Assembly: GCF_900099995.1 (NCBI RefSeq)
Contig: NZ_FNCZ01000004.1
Span: 124,001-188,000, forward strand
DNA length: 64,000 nt
Source: Winogradskyella thalassocola
Lineage (GTDB): Bacteria > Bacteroidota > Bacteroidia > Flavobacteriales > Flavobacteriaceae
Reading direction: 5' to 3'
A model generated the notes under the pieces. The model did not search any database. It had not been told where the DNA came from and saw only the letters and a list, made by a program, of their open reading frames with translations. Positions 33,248 through 42,468 of the stretch are shown here, one piece after another. The position numbers and the translations under genes are program-made. Within the stretch, counting starts at the first letter, position 1. Each line of letters opens with the position of its first letter.

Positions 33248-35605
33248 TTATTCAACAACACTAAAACTTTGTTTTAATTCAGCAAGAGAGCTGCCTCCAA
33301 CCCAAACTTCAAATGCGCCAGGTTCTACCTCCCATTTTTTATTTGCTGTATAAAACTGAAGTGTCTCCGCATTAATTTTAAACGTGACTGTTTTAGTTTC
33401 ACCTGCCTTAATCATTAGCTTTTTAAAGCCTTTTAATTCTTTAATTGGCCTTACCAAACTACCAACTAAATCTCTAATATATAGTTGCACCACTTCTTCA
33501 CCATTACGCTTTCCGGCATTAGTTACATTAACTGAAACTTCTATATGTTCTGAAGCATTTATCTCAGTTGTGCTCAGTTTAAAATTATCATAACTGAAAG
33601 TCGTATAACTTAACCCATGACCAAAAGGATATAGGGCCGATCTTGGTGCATCTCTGTATGACGAATACGTCACTTGTGTTGACCCGTAAGGTCTCCCCGT
33701 ATTTTTTTGATTGTAATATAAAGGCTCTTGACCTACATGATGCGGAAATGATACTGGCAATTTACCAGAAGGATTATAATCCCCAAAAATAACATCTGCT
33801 ATGGCATTACCAGATTCCGATCCTAAATGCCAACATTCTAAAATAGTTGGAGCCACTTCCGAAGCACGACTTAAATCCATTGGGCGACCATTCATCAGAA
33901 CAATCACGATGTTTTTATTGACTTTTTGAATCGCCTCTAACAACTCTAGTTGTAAGCCTTTAAATCCAATATCTACTTGACTTCTTCCTTCTCCGGTTTG
34001 GTAAGCATCTTCTCCAATGGCTAATAAAACCACCTCAACTTTCTTAGCCAATTCCACTGCTTTTTCAATACCAGAACTATCCGTTGTATTAAATTCTAAA
34101 GGACGTGCAAACTGATTTTCACCAGGTTTGACTATAGGAATGGTTAACTCAATGCCTTTTTCATAATAAATAGCTGTGGATTTTGAAACAGCATGCTTTA
34201 CACCTTCCAATAGGGATACAGCCGAATTATAATCCGCTCTTGCCCTCCAATTTCCTAATGGAGTATCTTTATCATCAGCTAATGGACCAATAACAGCAAT
34301 ACTCTTTATCTTTTTTGAAAGTGGTAAAATTTGATTATCATTTTTAAGAAGTACGATAGATTTTTTCGCAACATCTCTAGCTATCTCAAGATTTTCCTTA
34401 GAATAAACATCGGCTTTCTCTCTTTCTTCATCACAATATTTATAAGGATCATCAAATAATCCTAATTGAAATTTAAGACGTAAAACACGCCTAACCGCAT
34501 CGTCTAAAATCGCTGTTGAAACTTTACCTTTTTCTACTAATGTTTTTAATGACGCTTCATAAGCATAAGATTCCATATCCATATCACTTCCTGCATTAAT
34601 CGCTATTTCGGAAGCATGTTCTAAATCTCTTGCATAGCCATGAGCTATCATTTCTCCGATACTTCCCCAATCTGAAACCATTAGACCGGGCCAATTCCAA
34701 TCCTTTTTCAACAAATCTCTTTGTAAATATTTATGCCCTGTTGCTGGTATACCATCAATATCGTTAAAGGCATTCATAAATGTAGCGACACCAACTTCGG
34801 ATGCTGCTTTAAATGGAGGTAAAATAGTATTATGCAATTCAAACTCTCCAATATTCACTGTATTGTAATCTCTACCTCCTTCTGCAAATCCATAGCCTAC
34901 AAAATGTTTTGCACAAGCCGCTATGGTATGAGCTGCAGACAAATCGTTTCCTTGAAATCCATTTATTCTTGCAACACCAATTTTAGTAGTTAAATACGTG
35001 TCTTCCCCTGAACCTTCCATTATTCGTCCCCAACGCGCATCTCTAGACACATCTATCATTGGTGCAAAGGTCCAATTTAAACCAGAGGCAGCAGCTTCTT
35101 TAGCAGCAATCGCAGCCGATTTTTCTATAATCCCTAAATCCCAACTCGCACTCTCGCCAAGAGGAATAGGAAATATGGTTTTGTAACCATGAATGACATC
35201 ATAGGCAAAAATAAGTGGGATTTTTAATCGAGAATTTTCCATAACGATCCGTTGTGTTTCACGGATAGAAGCTACAGAAGCTATGTTGAGCATAGAACCT
35301 ACTTCGCCTTTCTTTAGTTTATCGTGTTTGTACTGATCTCTTTTTGAAGTTGAAGGACCTGTTGCATTCCATTTACCACTATACTGAACTAATTGACCAA
35401 TTTTCTCATCGATAGTCATTAATGCTAATACTGAATCTACCTTATGTTCAGTACTTACATTGATTAAAGTAGTCGTATTTTTCACAAGTTCTGAATCATT
35501 TGGCACTAACGTATTGCCATTTACGGGAATACTTGTAACGAGAAGAATAACAACAATTTTTACACTAATTACTCCTAATAATAAAGACTTGGTCGTTTTA
35601 TTCAT
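33248..35605 (-). CDS. bglX: GH3 periplasmic beta-glucosidase
   Basis: A 785-residue BglX-type glycoside hydrolase family 3 enzyme, exported by an N-terminal signal/anchor (residues ~8-28). The TIM barrel has FAYDVIHGYKTIFPIPLG near 133 and the catalytic nucleophile Asp312 in MVSDWGS. The second alpha/beta sandwich has the acid/base region GEDAYQTGEGRSQVD near 523, and the C-terminus is a fibronectin III-like domain. It splits beta-linked glucose (or related sugars) from oligosaccharides or glycosides. It ends the SusCD-GDPD-EEP gene row, 10 bp from the EEP gene, so probably same transcript. Confidence 0.93.
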   Translation of the reverse strand: MNKTTKSLLLGVISVKIVVILLVTSIPVNGNTLVPNDSELVKNTTTLINVSTEHKVDSVLALMTIDEKIGQLVQYSGKWNATGPSTSKRDQYKHDKLKKGEVGSMLNIASVASIRETQRIVMENSRLKIPLIFAYDVIHGYKTIFPIPLGESASWDLGIIEKSAAIAAKEAAASGLNWTFAPMIDVSRDARWGRIMEGSGEDTYLTTKIGVARINGFQGNDLSAAHTIAACAKHFVGYGFAEGGRDYNTVNIGEFELHNTILPPFKAASEVGVATFMNAFNDIDGIPATGHKYLQRDLLKKDWNWPGLMVSDWGSIGEMIAHGYARDLEHASEIAINAGSDMDMESYAYEASLKTLVEKGKVSTAILDDAVRRVLRLKFQLGLFDDPYKYCDEEREKADVYSKENLEIARDVAKKSIVLLKNDNQILPLSKKIKSIAVIGPLADDKDTPLGNWRARADYNSAVSLLEGVKHAVSKSTAIYYEKGIELTIPIVKPGENQFARPLEFNTTDSSGIEKAVELAKKVEVVLLAIGEDAYQTGEGRSQVDIGFKGLQLELLEAIQKVNKNIVIVLMNGRPMDLSRASEVAPTILECWHLGSESGNAIADVIFGDYNPSGKLPVSFPHHVGQEPLYYNQKNTGRPYGSTQVTYSSYRDAPRSALYPFGHGLSYTTFSYDNFKLSTTEINASEHIEVSVNVTNAGKRNGEEVVQLYIRDLVGSLVRPIKELKGFKKLMIKAGETKTVTFKINAETLQFYTANKKWEVEPGAFEVWVGGSSLAELKQSFSVVE

Positions 35606-35615
35606 TATATAAAAA

Positions 35616-36479
35616 TCATTTTAACTCAATTTCTGCATATACAGGAAAATGGTCGGAAGGAAACTTAAAATCTATAGCACTTGAAAGTACAGCATATTTG
35701 CGCACTACGACTTCAGGCGATTTTGAAACAAAAAGATAATCAATTCGTCGTGTTACGGGTTCATTATATTGAAAGCCATTGAATGTTCCATCGGACCCAA
35801 ATTTTAATGCAGCTATATGTTTTGAATCTGACATGGTTGGTAAAATTTCTGCGACAACCTCACTATTAGGTTCTACATTAAAATCACCCATGAGAAGTAC
35901 AGGGTAGTTTTGAGTATTTTCTGAAGCCATCTTTCTAAGAATGAGTTTCATGCCTTCTTTTTGCGCTTCTTTACCAATATGATCTAAATGCGTATTAAAT
36001 ACCCAGAATTTTTGATTAGTGTCTTTTGAAGTAAATAAACCATAGGTGCAAACTCTTGGGTAAGCCGCATCCCAACCTTTGGAAACTACAGTTGGCGAAT
36101 CTGATAACCAAAAGGTGTGTTGTTTTTCAACTTTTAGGTGTTTTGAATTGTAGTAAATTGCAGAGAACTCTCCCTCTCCGTTGCCATCTCTTCCTTCACC
36201 TATAAATTTATAATCTCGCAAAGCGGCATTTAAATCTTCTATTTGATTCGGCCGTGCTTCTTGTACTCCAAAAACATCAGGACTAAGAAACAATATTTGA
36301 GAACTTAAAAAATCTTTTCGATTTGGCCATGCATTGTCACCATCCGAAGTGATATCTAGGCGAATGTTATAGGTCATTACCTTTAACTTCACAGACTCAG
36401 TATTAGATTCAGGCTTCATTTTCTTAGGACTACACCCTAAAAAGAAAAGACCAATAATTAATATATTAATTAGTTTCAT
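35616..36479 (-). CDS. Endonuclease/exonuclease/phosphatase (EEP) family lipoprotein
   Basis: A 287-residue EEP-fold phosphodiesterase with a lipoprotein leader (IIGLFFLGC, Cys at 16). Catalytic landmarks: VMTYNIRLDI near 35, DVFGVQEARP near 69, FNTHLDHIGKEAQK near 162, LMGDFNVEPNS near 197, and PSDHFPVYAEI at the C-terminus (catalytic His). The fold includes sphingomyelinases, inositol phosphatases and DNases; a surface lipoprotein next to GDPD and SusCD most likely cleaves a phosphodiester in a nutrient, not DNA in the cell (inference). 10 bp separates it from bglX. Confidence 0.88.
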   Translation of the reverse strand: MKLINILIIGLFFLGCSPKKMKPESNTESVKLKVMTYNIRLDITSDGDNAWPNRKDFLSSQILFLSPDVFGVQEARPNQIEDLNAALRDYKFIGEGRDGNGEGEFSAIYYNSKHLKVEKQHTFWLSDSPTVVSKGWDAAYPRVCTYGLFTSKDTNQKFWVFNTHLDHIGKEAQKEGMKLILRKMASENTQNYPVLLMGDFNVEPNSEVVAEILPTMSDSKHIAALKFGSDGTFNGFQYNEPVTRRIDYLFVSKSPEVVVRKYAVLSSAIDFKFPSDHFPVYAEIELK

Positions 36480-36546
36480 GTAATTGTGATTTCAAACTTG
36501 AAAAATAAGCCTTTCAAAATAAGTTATCGCTAGAATAGAATAAGGT

Positions 36547-37353
36547 TTAATCAGCAGTATTAGACCTTGCTTTTATTCTTTCGAAAGTTAATTCAGGTTC
36601 ATCCGTAGTTATATAATCAAAATCATGAGCTAATAACCAATCTATATCTTCTTCTTTATTTGCTGTCCAAGCATTTAATTTAAGGCCTAAATCTTTAGCT
36701 TCTTTAATCCAATTCTCTTTATTTTTTAGTTTCCAGACGATATAATCTAAACCTGTAATACCATCCTTTTTTAATTCTTCTGGAGGTTTTGAACCATCGA
36801 GATATAAGACTCGTGCATTGGCATCTATGTCTTTGATACGTTTAATAACATCATAACTAAAACTAATATAATAAGAAATATAAGCTTCAGCTTTTAATTC
36901 CTTAACTAAGGCTACCGTTTTGTTTGCCATTTCAATATTTCTCCCTTCAATTTTAGAAGGCTTTATTTCACAAACCAAACCAGTTGTGGTATTATTATTC
37001 ATACCTGCACTAATAAAATCTTTTAGTGTTGGTAGCGTTTCACCATTTGGAAGCTTAACTTTTGCCAATTCCTCATAAGTTGAAGTTTCAATATCAACAC
37101 CCTGATAATCGGCATCATGCGTTACGATTAAAACATGATCTGATGTCATACGAACATCAAACTCAGAACCTGTACATTTTAGATTAATTGCCTCATGCAA
37201 TGCAGCAATAGAATTTTTTGGAAACCCTTTAGCTTTCCAGGCTCCTCTGTGTGCAATTACAGGATTATCAGCAAAAACAATTTCTGATTCGGTGGTCGTC
37301 GAATTGCATGATGCCAACCCAAGACATAAAAATAAAACTATAAAACAACGCAT
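36547..37353 (-). CDS. Glycerophosphodiester phosphodiesterase lipoprotein
   Basis: A 268-residue GDPD TIM-barrel enzyme that releases sn-glycerol 3-phosphate from glycerophosphodiesters. I start at the ATG at 37353, which places a lipoprotein leader (FIVLFLCLGLASC) at the N-terminus; the frame is open 20 residues further. Active-site motifs: VIAHRGAWKAKGFPKNSIAA (catalytic His with Glu/Asn), SEFDVRMTSD, VTHD, and LVCEIKPS. The C-terminus holds KLNAWTANKEEDIDWLLAHD, the conserved W-T-A/V-N. Directly downstream of the susCD terminator, so expressed by read-through or its own promoter. Confidence 0.92.
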   Translation of the reverse strand: MRCFIVLFLCLGLASCNSTTTESEIVFADNPVIAHRGAWKAKGFPKNSIAALHEAINLKCTGSEFDVRMTSDHVLIVTHDADYQGVDIETSTYEELAKVKLPNGETLPTLKDFISAGMNNNTTTGLVCEIKPSKIEGRNIEMANKTVALVKELKAEAYISYYISFSYDVIKRIKDIDANARVLYLDGSKPPEELKKDGITGLDYIVWKLKNKENWIKEAKDLGLKLNAWTANKEEDIDWLLAHDFDYITTDEPELTFERIKARSNTAD

Positions 37354-37407
37354 AAGCCAAAGTATTAAAATAAAAGTGAGCAAAAATCGTAAATAAAAAA
37401 CACAAAA

Positions 37408-37425
37408 GGGCAAGTGAACTTGCCC
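37408..37425 (-). terminator. Attenuating terminator after susD
   Basis: GGGCAAG-TGAA-CTTGCCC, perfect 7-bp stem. On the minus strand it is followed by TTTTGTGTTTTTT, 34 bp past the susD stop. It would reduce expression of GDPD-EEP-bglX relative to susCD. Confidence 0.7.
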
Positions 37426-37458
37426 AATATGTTTCTATAGAATGACTAATTCATATAA

Positions 37459-39072
37459 TTAATTATAACCATTATTCTGAGGATAATCCGGACCTAATAG
37501 ATCTAAATCATTTTGGGATATTGGCCAATTAATGAAATGCGATCTCCAATTTTCTCTAGGATCTTTAGAACCTAAATTAGCCGGAAAATATTCACCGTCA
37601 CCAGCATAATTGGTCATTTGAAAATCAATAACGCTTTGTCCCATTCTTTTTAGAGTAAACCAACGTTGCCCTTCAAAAGCTAATTCTCTTGCGCGTTCAT
37701 CTAAAATAGTTTGTTGATTAACAGTTACAACTGGTGCAGCACCAGCTCTAGTTCTTACAGCATTAATATATGGTAAAGGATCACCTGAAGATCTCATAAT
37801 AGCTTCTGCCGCTATTAAATAAGTCTCTGCTAATCTATAAACCATAACATTACCTCTAATAGTATAAGAAGATTCATCACCGTCTGCTTGAGCAAATTTG
37901 ATACAAGATGGATGCATCCTTTGGTAATAAGACCCGTAAGTACTACTTGGATTGTCTAAATCTGTAATTGGAGCATAGTTATCGATCTCCTCACCAATTC
38001 TATCTCCAGAAGTGTAATAATATTTTAATCTGAAATAAGTATCATCATCTCTTGTGTCATTTGGATCTTCTGCTAAGAGATTTAACAAATATAAATTTGG
38101 TAAAACTCTAGAAAAACCTCTACCTCCTTGTTCGTTATTGTATTCTATACCAGAAATTTGAAAAAACTGAGTTACGTAATTCGCATTCATCATGGTTGCA
38201 TTTCCTCCTCCTAGGATATCATCTTTAGATTGGATAACAAATAAGGCTTCTGAATTATTTCTATCACCTGCAAATACATCTGCTGTACTACCTACTAAAC
38301 TATGAGGACTATCTGGTCCTTCTATAACATCTAAAGCTTGGTTTTTTGCTTCTGTCCAGTCACCTTGCCACATAGCCACTTTTGCCTTCACATGCTTTGC
38401 AGTTCCTTTAGTAACACGACCAAAAGTATCTGTCCATTCTAAATTCTCTACAGCGTAGTTTAAATCACTATTGATAAGTGCAAAAATCTCTTGTTCAGAC
38501 GATTTATCGTTGATCACATCAAAAGCATTATCTACAGTTATTGTTTCTGTAGTCACATAAATGTTATTGTACATTCTATATAAGTAAAAATAAGAATGTG
38601 CTCTAAAAAACTTTGCTTCAGATAAAATTTGTGCTCTTGTATCTTCATCAATACCTTCTAAAGTTTCAGCTGCATTTATTATGGCAGTGGCTTTATTAGC
38701 CATGTTATAATAATGCTTCCAAAATAATGAAGATGCAAATTTAGTACCTTGGTCTACTGGAGACGTTGCTCTTTCGTATCTTCCTATTAAACCTGTATAA
38801 CCAGATCTTGCAAAGGTTAAATCTGCTCTAGATGACATAAGCACTGAACCCATATAATCTTCGGTACCATTATCGTAACGATCTCTTTCAAATTTATATA
38901 AACTCACTACACCAGACTTTAAACCGCCTTCAGTAGTATAAACATAATCTGCATCGATTAGCGTACTTGGTTGTTCTTCTAAGTAATCTTCACAAGAAGC
39001 TACAACAAAGAATAACGTCATGGCTAATAGAAAGCCACCTTTTATTTTTGAATTAAAAAACTTAGTTTTCAT
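37459..39072 (-). CDS. SusD-like nutrient-binding lipoprotein
   Basis: A 537-residue RagB/SusD family outer-membrane lipoprotein (leader LFFVVASC, Cys at about 27). The helical TPR-like scaffold is visible in AETLEGIDEDTRAQILSEAK and FFRAHSYFYLYRMYNNIY; the C-terminal region has VMVYRLAETYLIAAEAI, RTRAGAAPVV, and ERARELAFEGQRWFTLKRMG, all hallmark SusD motifs. It forms the lid of the SusC transporter and captures the substrate. Gene 20 bp downstream of susC. Confidence 0.95.
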   Translation of the reverse strand: MKTKFFNSKIKGGFLLAMTLFFVVASCEDYLEEQPSTLIDADYVYTTEGGLKSGVVSLYKFERDRYDNGTEDYMGSVLMSSRADLTFARSGYTGLIGRYERATSPVDQGTKFASSLFWKHYYNMANKATAIINAAETLEGIDEDTRAQILSEAKFFRAHSYFYLYRMYNNIYVTTETITVDNAFDVINDKSSEQEIFALINSDLNYAVENLEWTDTFGRVTKGTAKHVKAKVAMWQGDWTEAKNQALDVIEGPDSPHSLVGSTADVFAGDRNNSEALFVIQSKDDILGGGNATMMNANYVTQFFQISGIEYNNEQGGRGFSRVLPNLYLLNLLAEDPNDTRDDDTYFRLKYYYTSGDRIGEEIDNYAPITDLDNPSSTYGSYYQRMHPSCIKFAQADGDESSYTIRGNVMVYRLAETYLIAAEAIMRSSGDPLPYINAVRTRAGAAPVVTVNQQTILDERARELAFEGQRWFTLKRMGQSVIDFQMTNYAGDGEYFPANLGSKDPRENWRSHFINWPISQNDLDLLGPDYPQNNGYN

Positions 39073-39092
39073 AATATTATTCTTTTTTATAA

Positions 39093-42000
39093 TTAAAATT
39101 TAACTCTTACTCCAAAAGTGAATGACTTCGCATCTGGATACCCTGTATCAGCACTAGAATACGTAGATCTAATGTTTACTTCTGGGCTATACCCTAAATA
39201 GTCAGTTTTTGTAAATACATTTGTAGCAGTAACGTAAAGTCTAACCTGATCGAAATTTATTTTAGATGTAAACTTCTCTGACAACGTATATCCTAAACTT
39301 ATCGTTCTTAATCTTAAATATGATGCATCTTTAACTGCTAACGCATTTAAGTATTGATCCGCAGAATCTTTATTTGGACGAGGGAATGATGTTGATGGAT
39401 TTTCTGGCGTATAGTAATCTACTTTAACACCATTTATATCTCCTCTTAATGTTCCTCCATTATTGTACTCGTTTAAAAATGGATTAACCTTAGTAGCACC
39501 TTCTACAGCATAAAAATCTAAAAATAAATCAAAGTTTTTGTAGGCTATTGTTGTAGATAGTGAACCAAACCAATCTGGATTAGGATCTATAAAAACACGG
39601 TCTTCTTGAGTTATTTTCCCATCAGGACCAGCTATTATATTACCTTCTTCATCAACTCCGTTAATATCTTTAACTTTAATATCACCTGGTCTTAAGTTGG
39701 TTTGTGGATTTGCGGATTCTGGATTCGCTTGTGGTGCATTTTCAAAATCTTCTCCTTCTTGCCATATCCCATCAAATGCATATTGATAAATAACACCTAC
39801 TGGCTGACCAACATAATAATTGAATGAATTATCTTCGGTTATAGCATCTCCATTTCCATCATTATAAAGCTCTAATAATTTGTTTTTGTTATTAGACCAG
39901 TTTGTAGATACAGACCAACTAAAATCTTCAGTATTAAAAATATTAGCCGTTAAGCCTAATTCAATACCTGTATTTTGCATTTCACCAGCATTAAAGAATG
40001 TTGATGTATATCCGGTTACGGGAGGCACACCTCTTTTTAACAATAAATCAGTAGTTCTAGCATCATACCAGTTAACACTACCCACTAATGTGTTTTTAAA
40101 GATTGAAAAATCTAAACCAAGGTTTAAGGTTGTTATTCTTTCAAACTTTAAATCGGGATTAGGTAAAATAGTCGATGGCGAAAATCCTGACCCAGTTTCC
40201 TCATCAAATATATAAGGTTGGAAATCAGCTGTAAACAGTGATGTATAAGCACGCCCTAAGTCATTAACTAAAGAACCATAACTTGCTCTAAACTTTAATT
40301 CTTGTATTTGACTTACTTCTTCTAAAAAACTTTCATTATGAATCTTCCAAGCAAATGAACCTGCTGGATTGTAACTCCATTTATTACCCTCTCCATTTAA
40401 TGAAGCTCCATCCGCTCTGATGATTCCTTCAAACGTATATTTATTCATTAAGGTATATCGTGCTCTCGCTAAATAGCCTAAATATCTAAATTTATCACCA
40501 TCACGCTCTACAGTGACATTACCTATTGCACTTGAAATACCGTTATACCCCAAATCTTCATTTGGAAATCCTTGACCTTCCGTAAATGTTCTAGAAAAAG
40601 CATTTTCTTGAGCCGATTGCACTAGTGTAAGATTTAATTTATGGTCGTTGTTAATCGCTTTATCATAAGTCAAAATATTCTCAACAAGATAAGATTCCCA
40701 TAGTTTATTATCGATTCTTGCGATACCTCTTACAGCATCACCTGCAGAACTTAAAGACGACTGATACTGTCCTCTTTCTGATGTTCTTCTAGTTAAATTC
40801 GTTTTTAATTGATATTGTAAATCTTTAGTAATTTGCCATATCGGAGTTACATTAATCACATAGTCATTTCCTTTTTCTTCGTGATTTTGCTCACGTAAAT
40901 TCCATAATGGGTTTACAGACGAGCCTTCTTCACCACTTGGATAACGTGTTATACTACCATCGTCATTATAAGCACTTCCTAATGGTGACGTTGTAATAAC
41001 ATTGACGTTCGCTGATCTATCGGTATCATCATTTAAAAGGTTTAAATCAAAATTCACAGAGAACTTATCAGATATTTTTTGATCTACATTTAAACGCAAT
41101 GTTTTTCTAGTATAGCTCGATGATGGTATAAGACCATCTTCTTGAAAGTAGTTGATACTACCAAAAACTTTAGTCATTTCGGTACCACCACTAATACTAA
41201 TAGCCTGACTGTTAACAAAACCATTTCTCATTAACTCGTCTTCCCAATTAACAAAACGATTGTTTGATAGATTTTCTAATTCAACATCTGTAAATACATT
41301 ATCTACAACATCATCTGCATAGCTATCATCTGCTCTTGTGGACCTCCACGCTTCTCTTCTTAATTGCGCGAATTCCTGTCCATTATAAACATCAAAATTA
41401 CGTTCAATTGTTTTTGTAGTAAGAAAACCATGATAACTTACACTTACTTTCCCTGCAGTACCACGTTTAGTTGTTATTAAAACAACACCGTTAGCACCTC
41501 TAGAACCATAAATAGCCTGAGCCGAAGCATCTTTTAAAAACTCTACAGACTTAATATCATCAGCGTCGATATCTTCAATACCTCCTTCTCTAACAATACC
41601 ATCTACAACATAAATTGCACTGACATTACCTTCAATAGAACCTTGTCCTCTAAATATAATATCCGATGTTCCACCTGGTCGTAATGTACCACCACCAACA
41701 TTTACTTGTAAACCGGCAATTCTACCACGCAACATCTCATTAACATCTGATGTTGGTGATAATGTTGCTTTTGATAAATCTGTTGTAGCTACAGCATTTA
41801 CAATATCACTTTTCTTTTGCGTACCATAACCTACGACTACAACTTCTTCTAAAGCCGTATCATCCTCTAACATCACTGTAATTTCTCCAGAACTATAGGC
41901 AACTTCTTTAGATTTAAAACCTACATAAGACACCACTATAATAGAAGACTCATTTGAAACCTCTAAAATAAATGCACCATCAAAATCTGATTGTGTACCA

Positions 42001-42167
42001 TTGGTTGTTCCTTTTTCTACAACAGACGCGCCTGGCAGTGGCATATTATCTGCAGAAGAAAGCACTTTTCCTTTTATTGTGGTCTGCGCTAAAAGCGAAA
42101 ACGAACTGCACAATAAAAAGAGACAGAAGAATATTTCAATTCTTGATTTTTGAAATTTTAATTTCAT
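39093..42167 (-). CDS. SusC-like TonB-dependent outer-membrane transporter
   Basis: A 1024-residue SusC/RagA protein: signal peptide to ~28, N-terminal carboxypeptidase-D-like domain (TIKGKVLSSADNMPLPGASV), DUF4480-type linker, TonB box region EEVVVVGYGTQKKSDIV near 108, plug domain (RIAGLQVNVGG, AIYGSRGANGVVLITTKRG), then the 22-strand barrel ending SFTFGVRVKF. It imports oligomeric nutrients with SusD. The 300 bp upstream hold repeats that may bind the adjacent regulator, and a TAGTTTTG box at 42198-42205 (minus) could be its -7 element. Confidence 0.96.
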   Translation of the reverse strand: MKLKFQKSRIEIFFCLFLLCSSFSLLAQTTIKGKVLSSADNMPLPGASVVEKGTTNGTQSDFDGAFILEVSNESSIIVVSYVGFKSKEVAYSSGEITVMLEDDTALEEVVVVGYGTQKKSDIVNAVATTDLSKATLSPTSDVNEMLRGRIAGLQVNVGGGTLRPGGTSDIIFRGQGSIEGNVSAIYVVDGIVREGGIEDIDADDIKSVEFLKDASAQAIYGSRGANGVVLITTKRGTAGKVSVSYHGFLTTKTIERNFDVYNGQEFAQLRREAWRSTRADDSYADDVVDNVFTDVELENLSNNRFVNWEDELMRNGFVNSQAISISGGTEMTKVFGSINYFQEDGLIPSSSYTRKTLRLNVDQKISDKFSVNFDLNLLNDDTDRSANVNVITTSPLGSAYNDDGSITRYPSGEEGSSVNPLWNLREQNHEEKGNDYVINVTPIWQITKDLQYQLKTNLTRRTSERGQYQSSLSSAGDAVRGIARIDNKLWESYLVENILTYDKAINNDHKLNLTLVQSAQENAFSRTFTEGQGFPNEDLGYNGISSAIGNVTVERDGDKFRYLGYLARARYTLMNKYTFEGIIRADGASLNGEGNKWSYNPAGSFAWKIHNESFLEEVSQIQELKFRASYGSLVNDLGRAYTSLFTADFQPYIFDEETGSGFSPSTILPNPDLKFERITTLNLGLDFSIFKNTLVGSVNWYDARTTDLLLKRGVPPVTGYTSTFFNAGEMQNTGIELGLTANIFNTEDFSWSVSTNWSNNKNKLLELYNDGNGDAITEDNSFNYYVGQPVGVIYQYAFDGIWQEGEDFENAPQANPESANPQTNLRPGDIKVKDINGVDEEGNIIAGPDGKITQEDRVFIDPNPDWFGSLSTTIAYKNFDLFLDFYAVEGATKVNPFLNEYNNGGTLRGDINGVKVDYYTPENPSTSFPRPNKDSADQYLNALAVKDASYLRLRTISLGYTLSEKFTSKINFDQVRLYVTATNVFTKTDYLGYSPEVNIRSTYSSADTGYPDAKSFTFGVRVKF

Positions 42168-42286
42168 GAATGATTGATTTAGTTAAAAATTAAAGCCCAA
42201 AACTATCATTTCAAAACATGCAGAAATGAGATGTAATGTTAAGCTTTTGTAAATTTAACCTCAAATAATTGCTAAATTGACAATAT

Positions 42287-42298
42287 ACACCTCGATAA
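42287..42298 (+). promoter_or_regulatory. Inverted copy of the susC upstream repeat
   Basis: acacctcgataa matches in inverted orientation the ttgtcgaggtgt unit at 42458 in 11 of 12 positions. Lies 120 bp before the susC start. Confidence 0.45.
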
Positions 42299-42425
42299 AA
42301 AACGAACATCGTAAAATTAAGCAAAAATAAATCTTTAAAAAATCTCGGTATGTGTTATAAACATTGGCTTTATGAAGAACTTAAAATTTCTTAAGAAAAA
42401 CCAAAAACTTAGTTAAAAAATAAGC

Positions 42426-42467
42426 TTGTCGAGGTAAAGTCGTGGTAGAAAATGTGATTGTCGAGGT
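42426..42467 (-). promoter_or_regulatory. Phased direct repeats upstream of susC
   Basis: ttgtcgaggt at 42426-42435, the degenerate aagtcgtggt at 42437-42446, and ttgtcgaggt at 42458-42467 are offset by 11 and 21 bp, about one and two helical turns. They begin right after the regulator stop codon and may be its binding array. The rest of the 42168-42468 gap is AT-rich without an ORF. Confidence 0.5.
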
Positions 42468-42468
42468 G

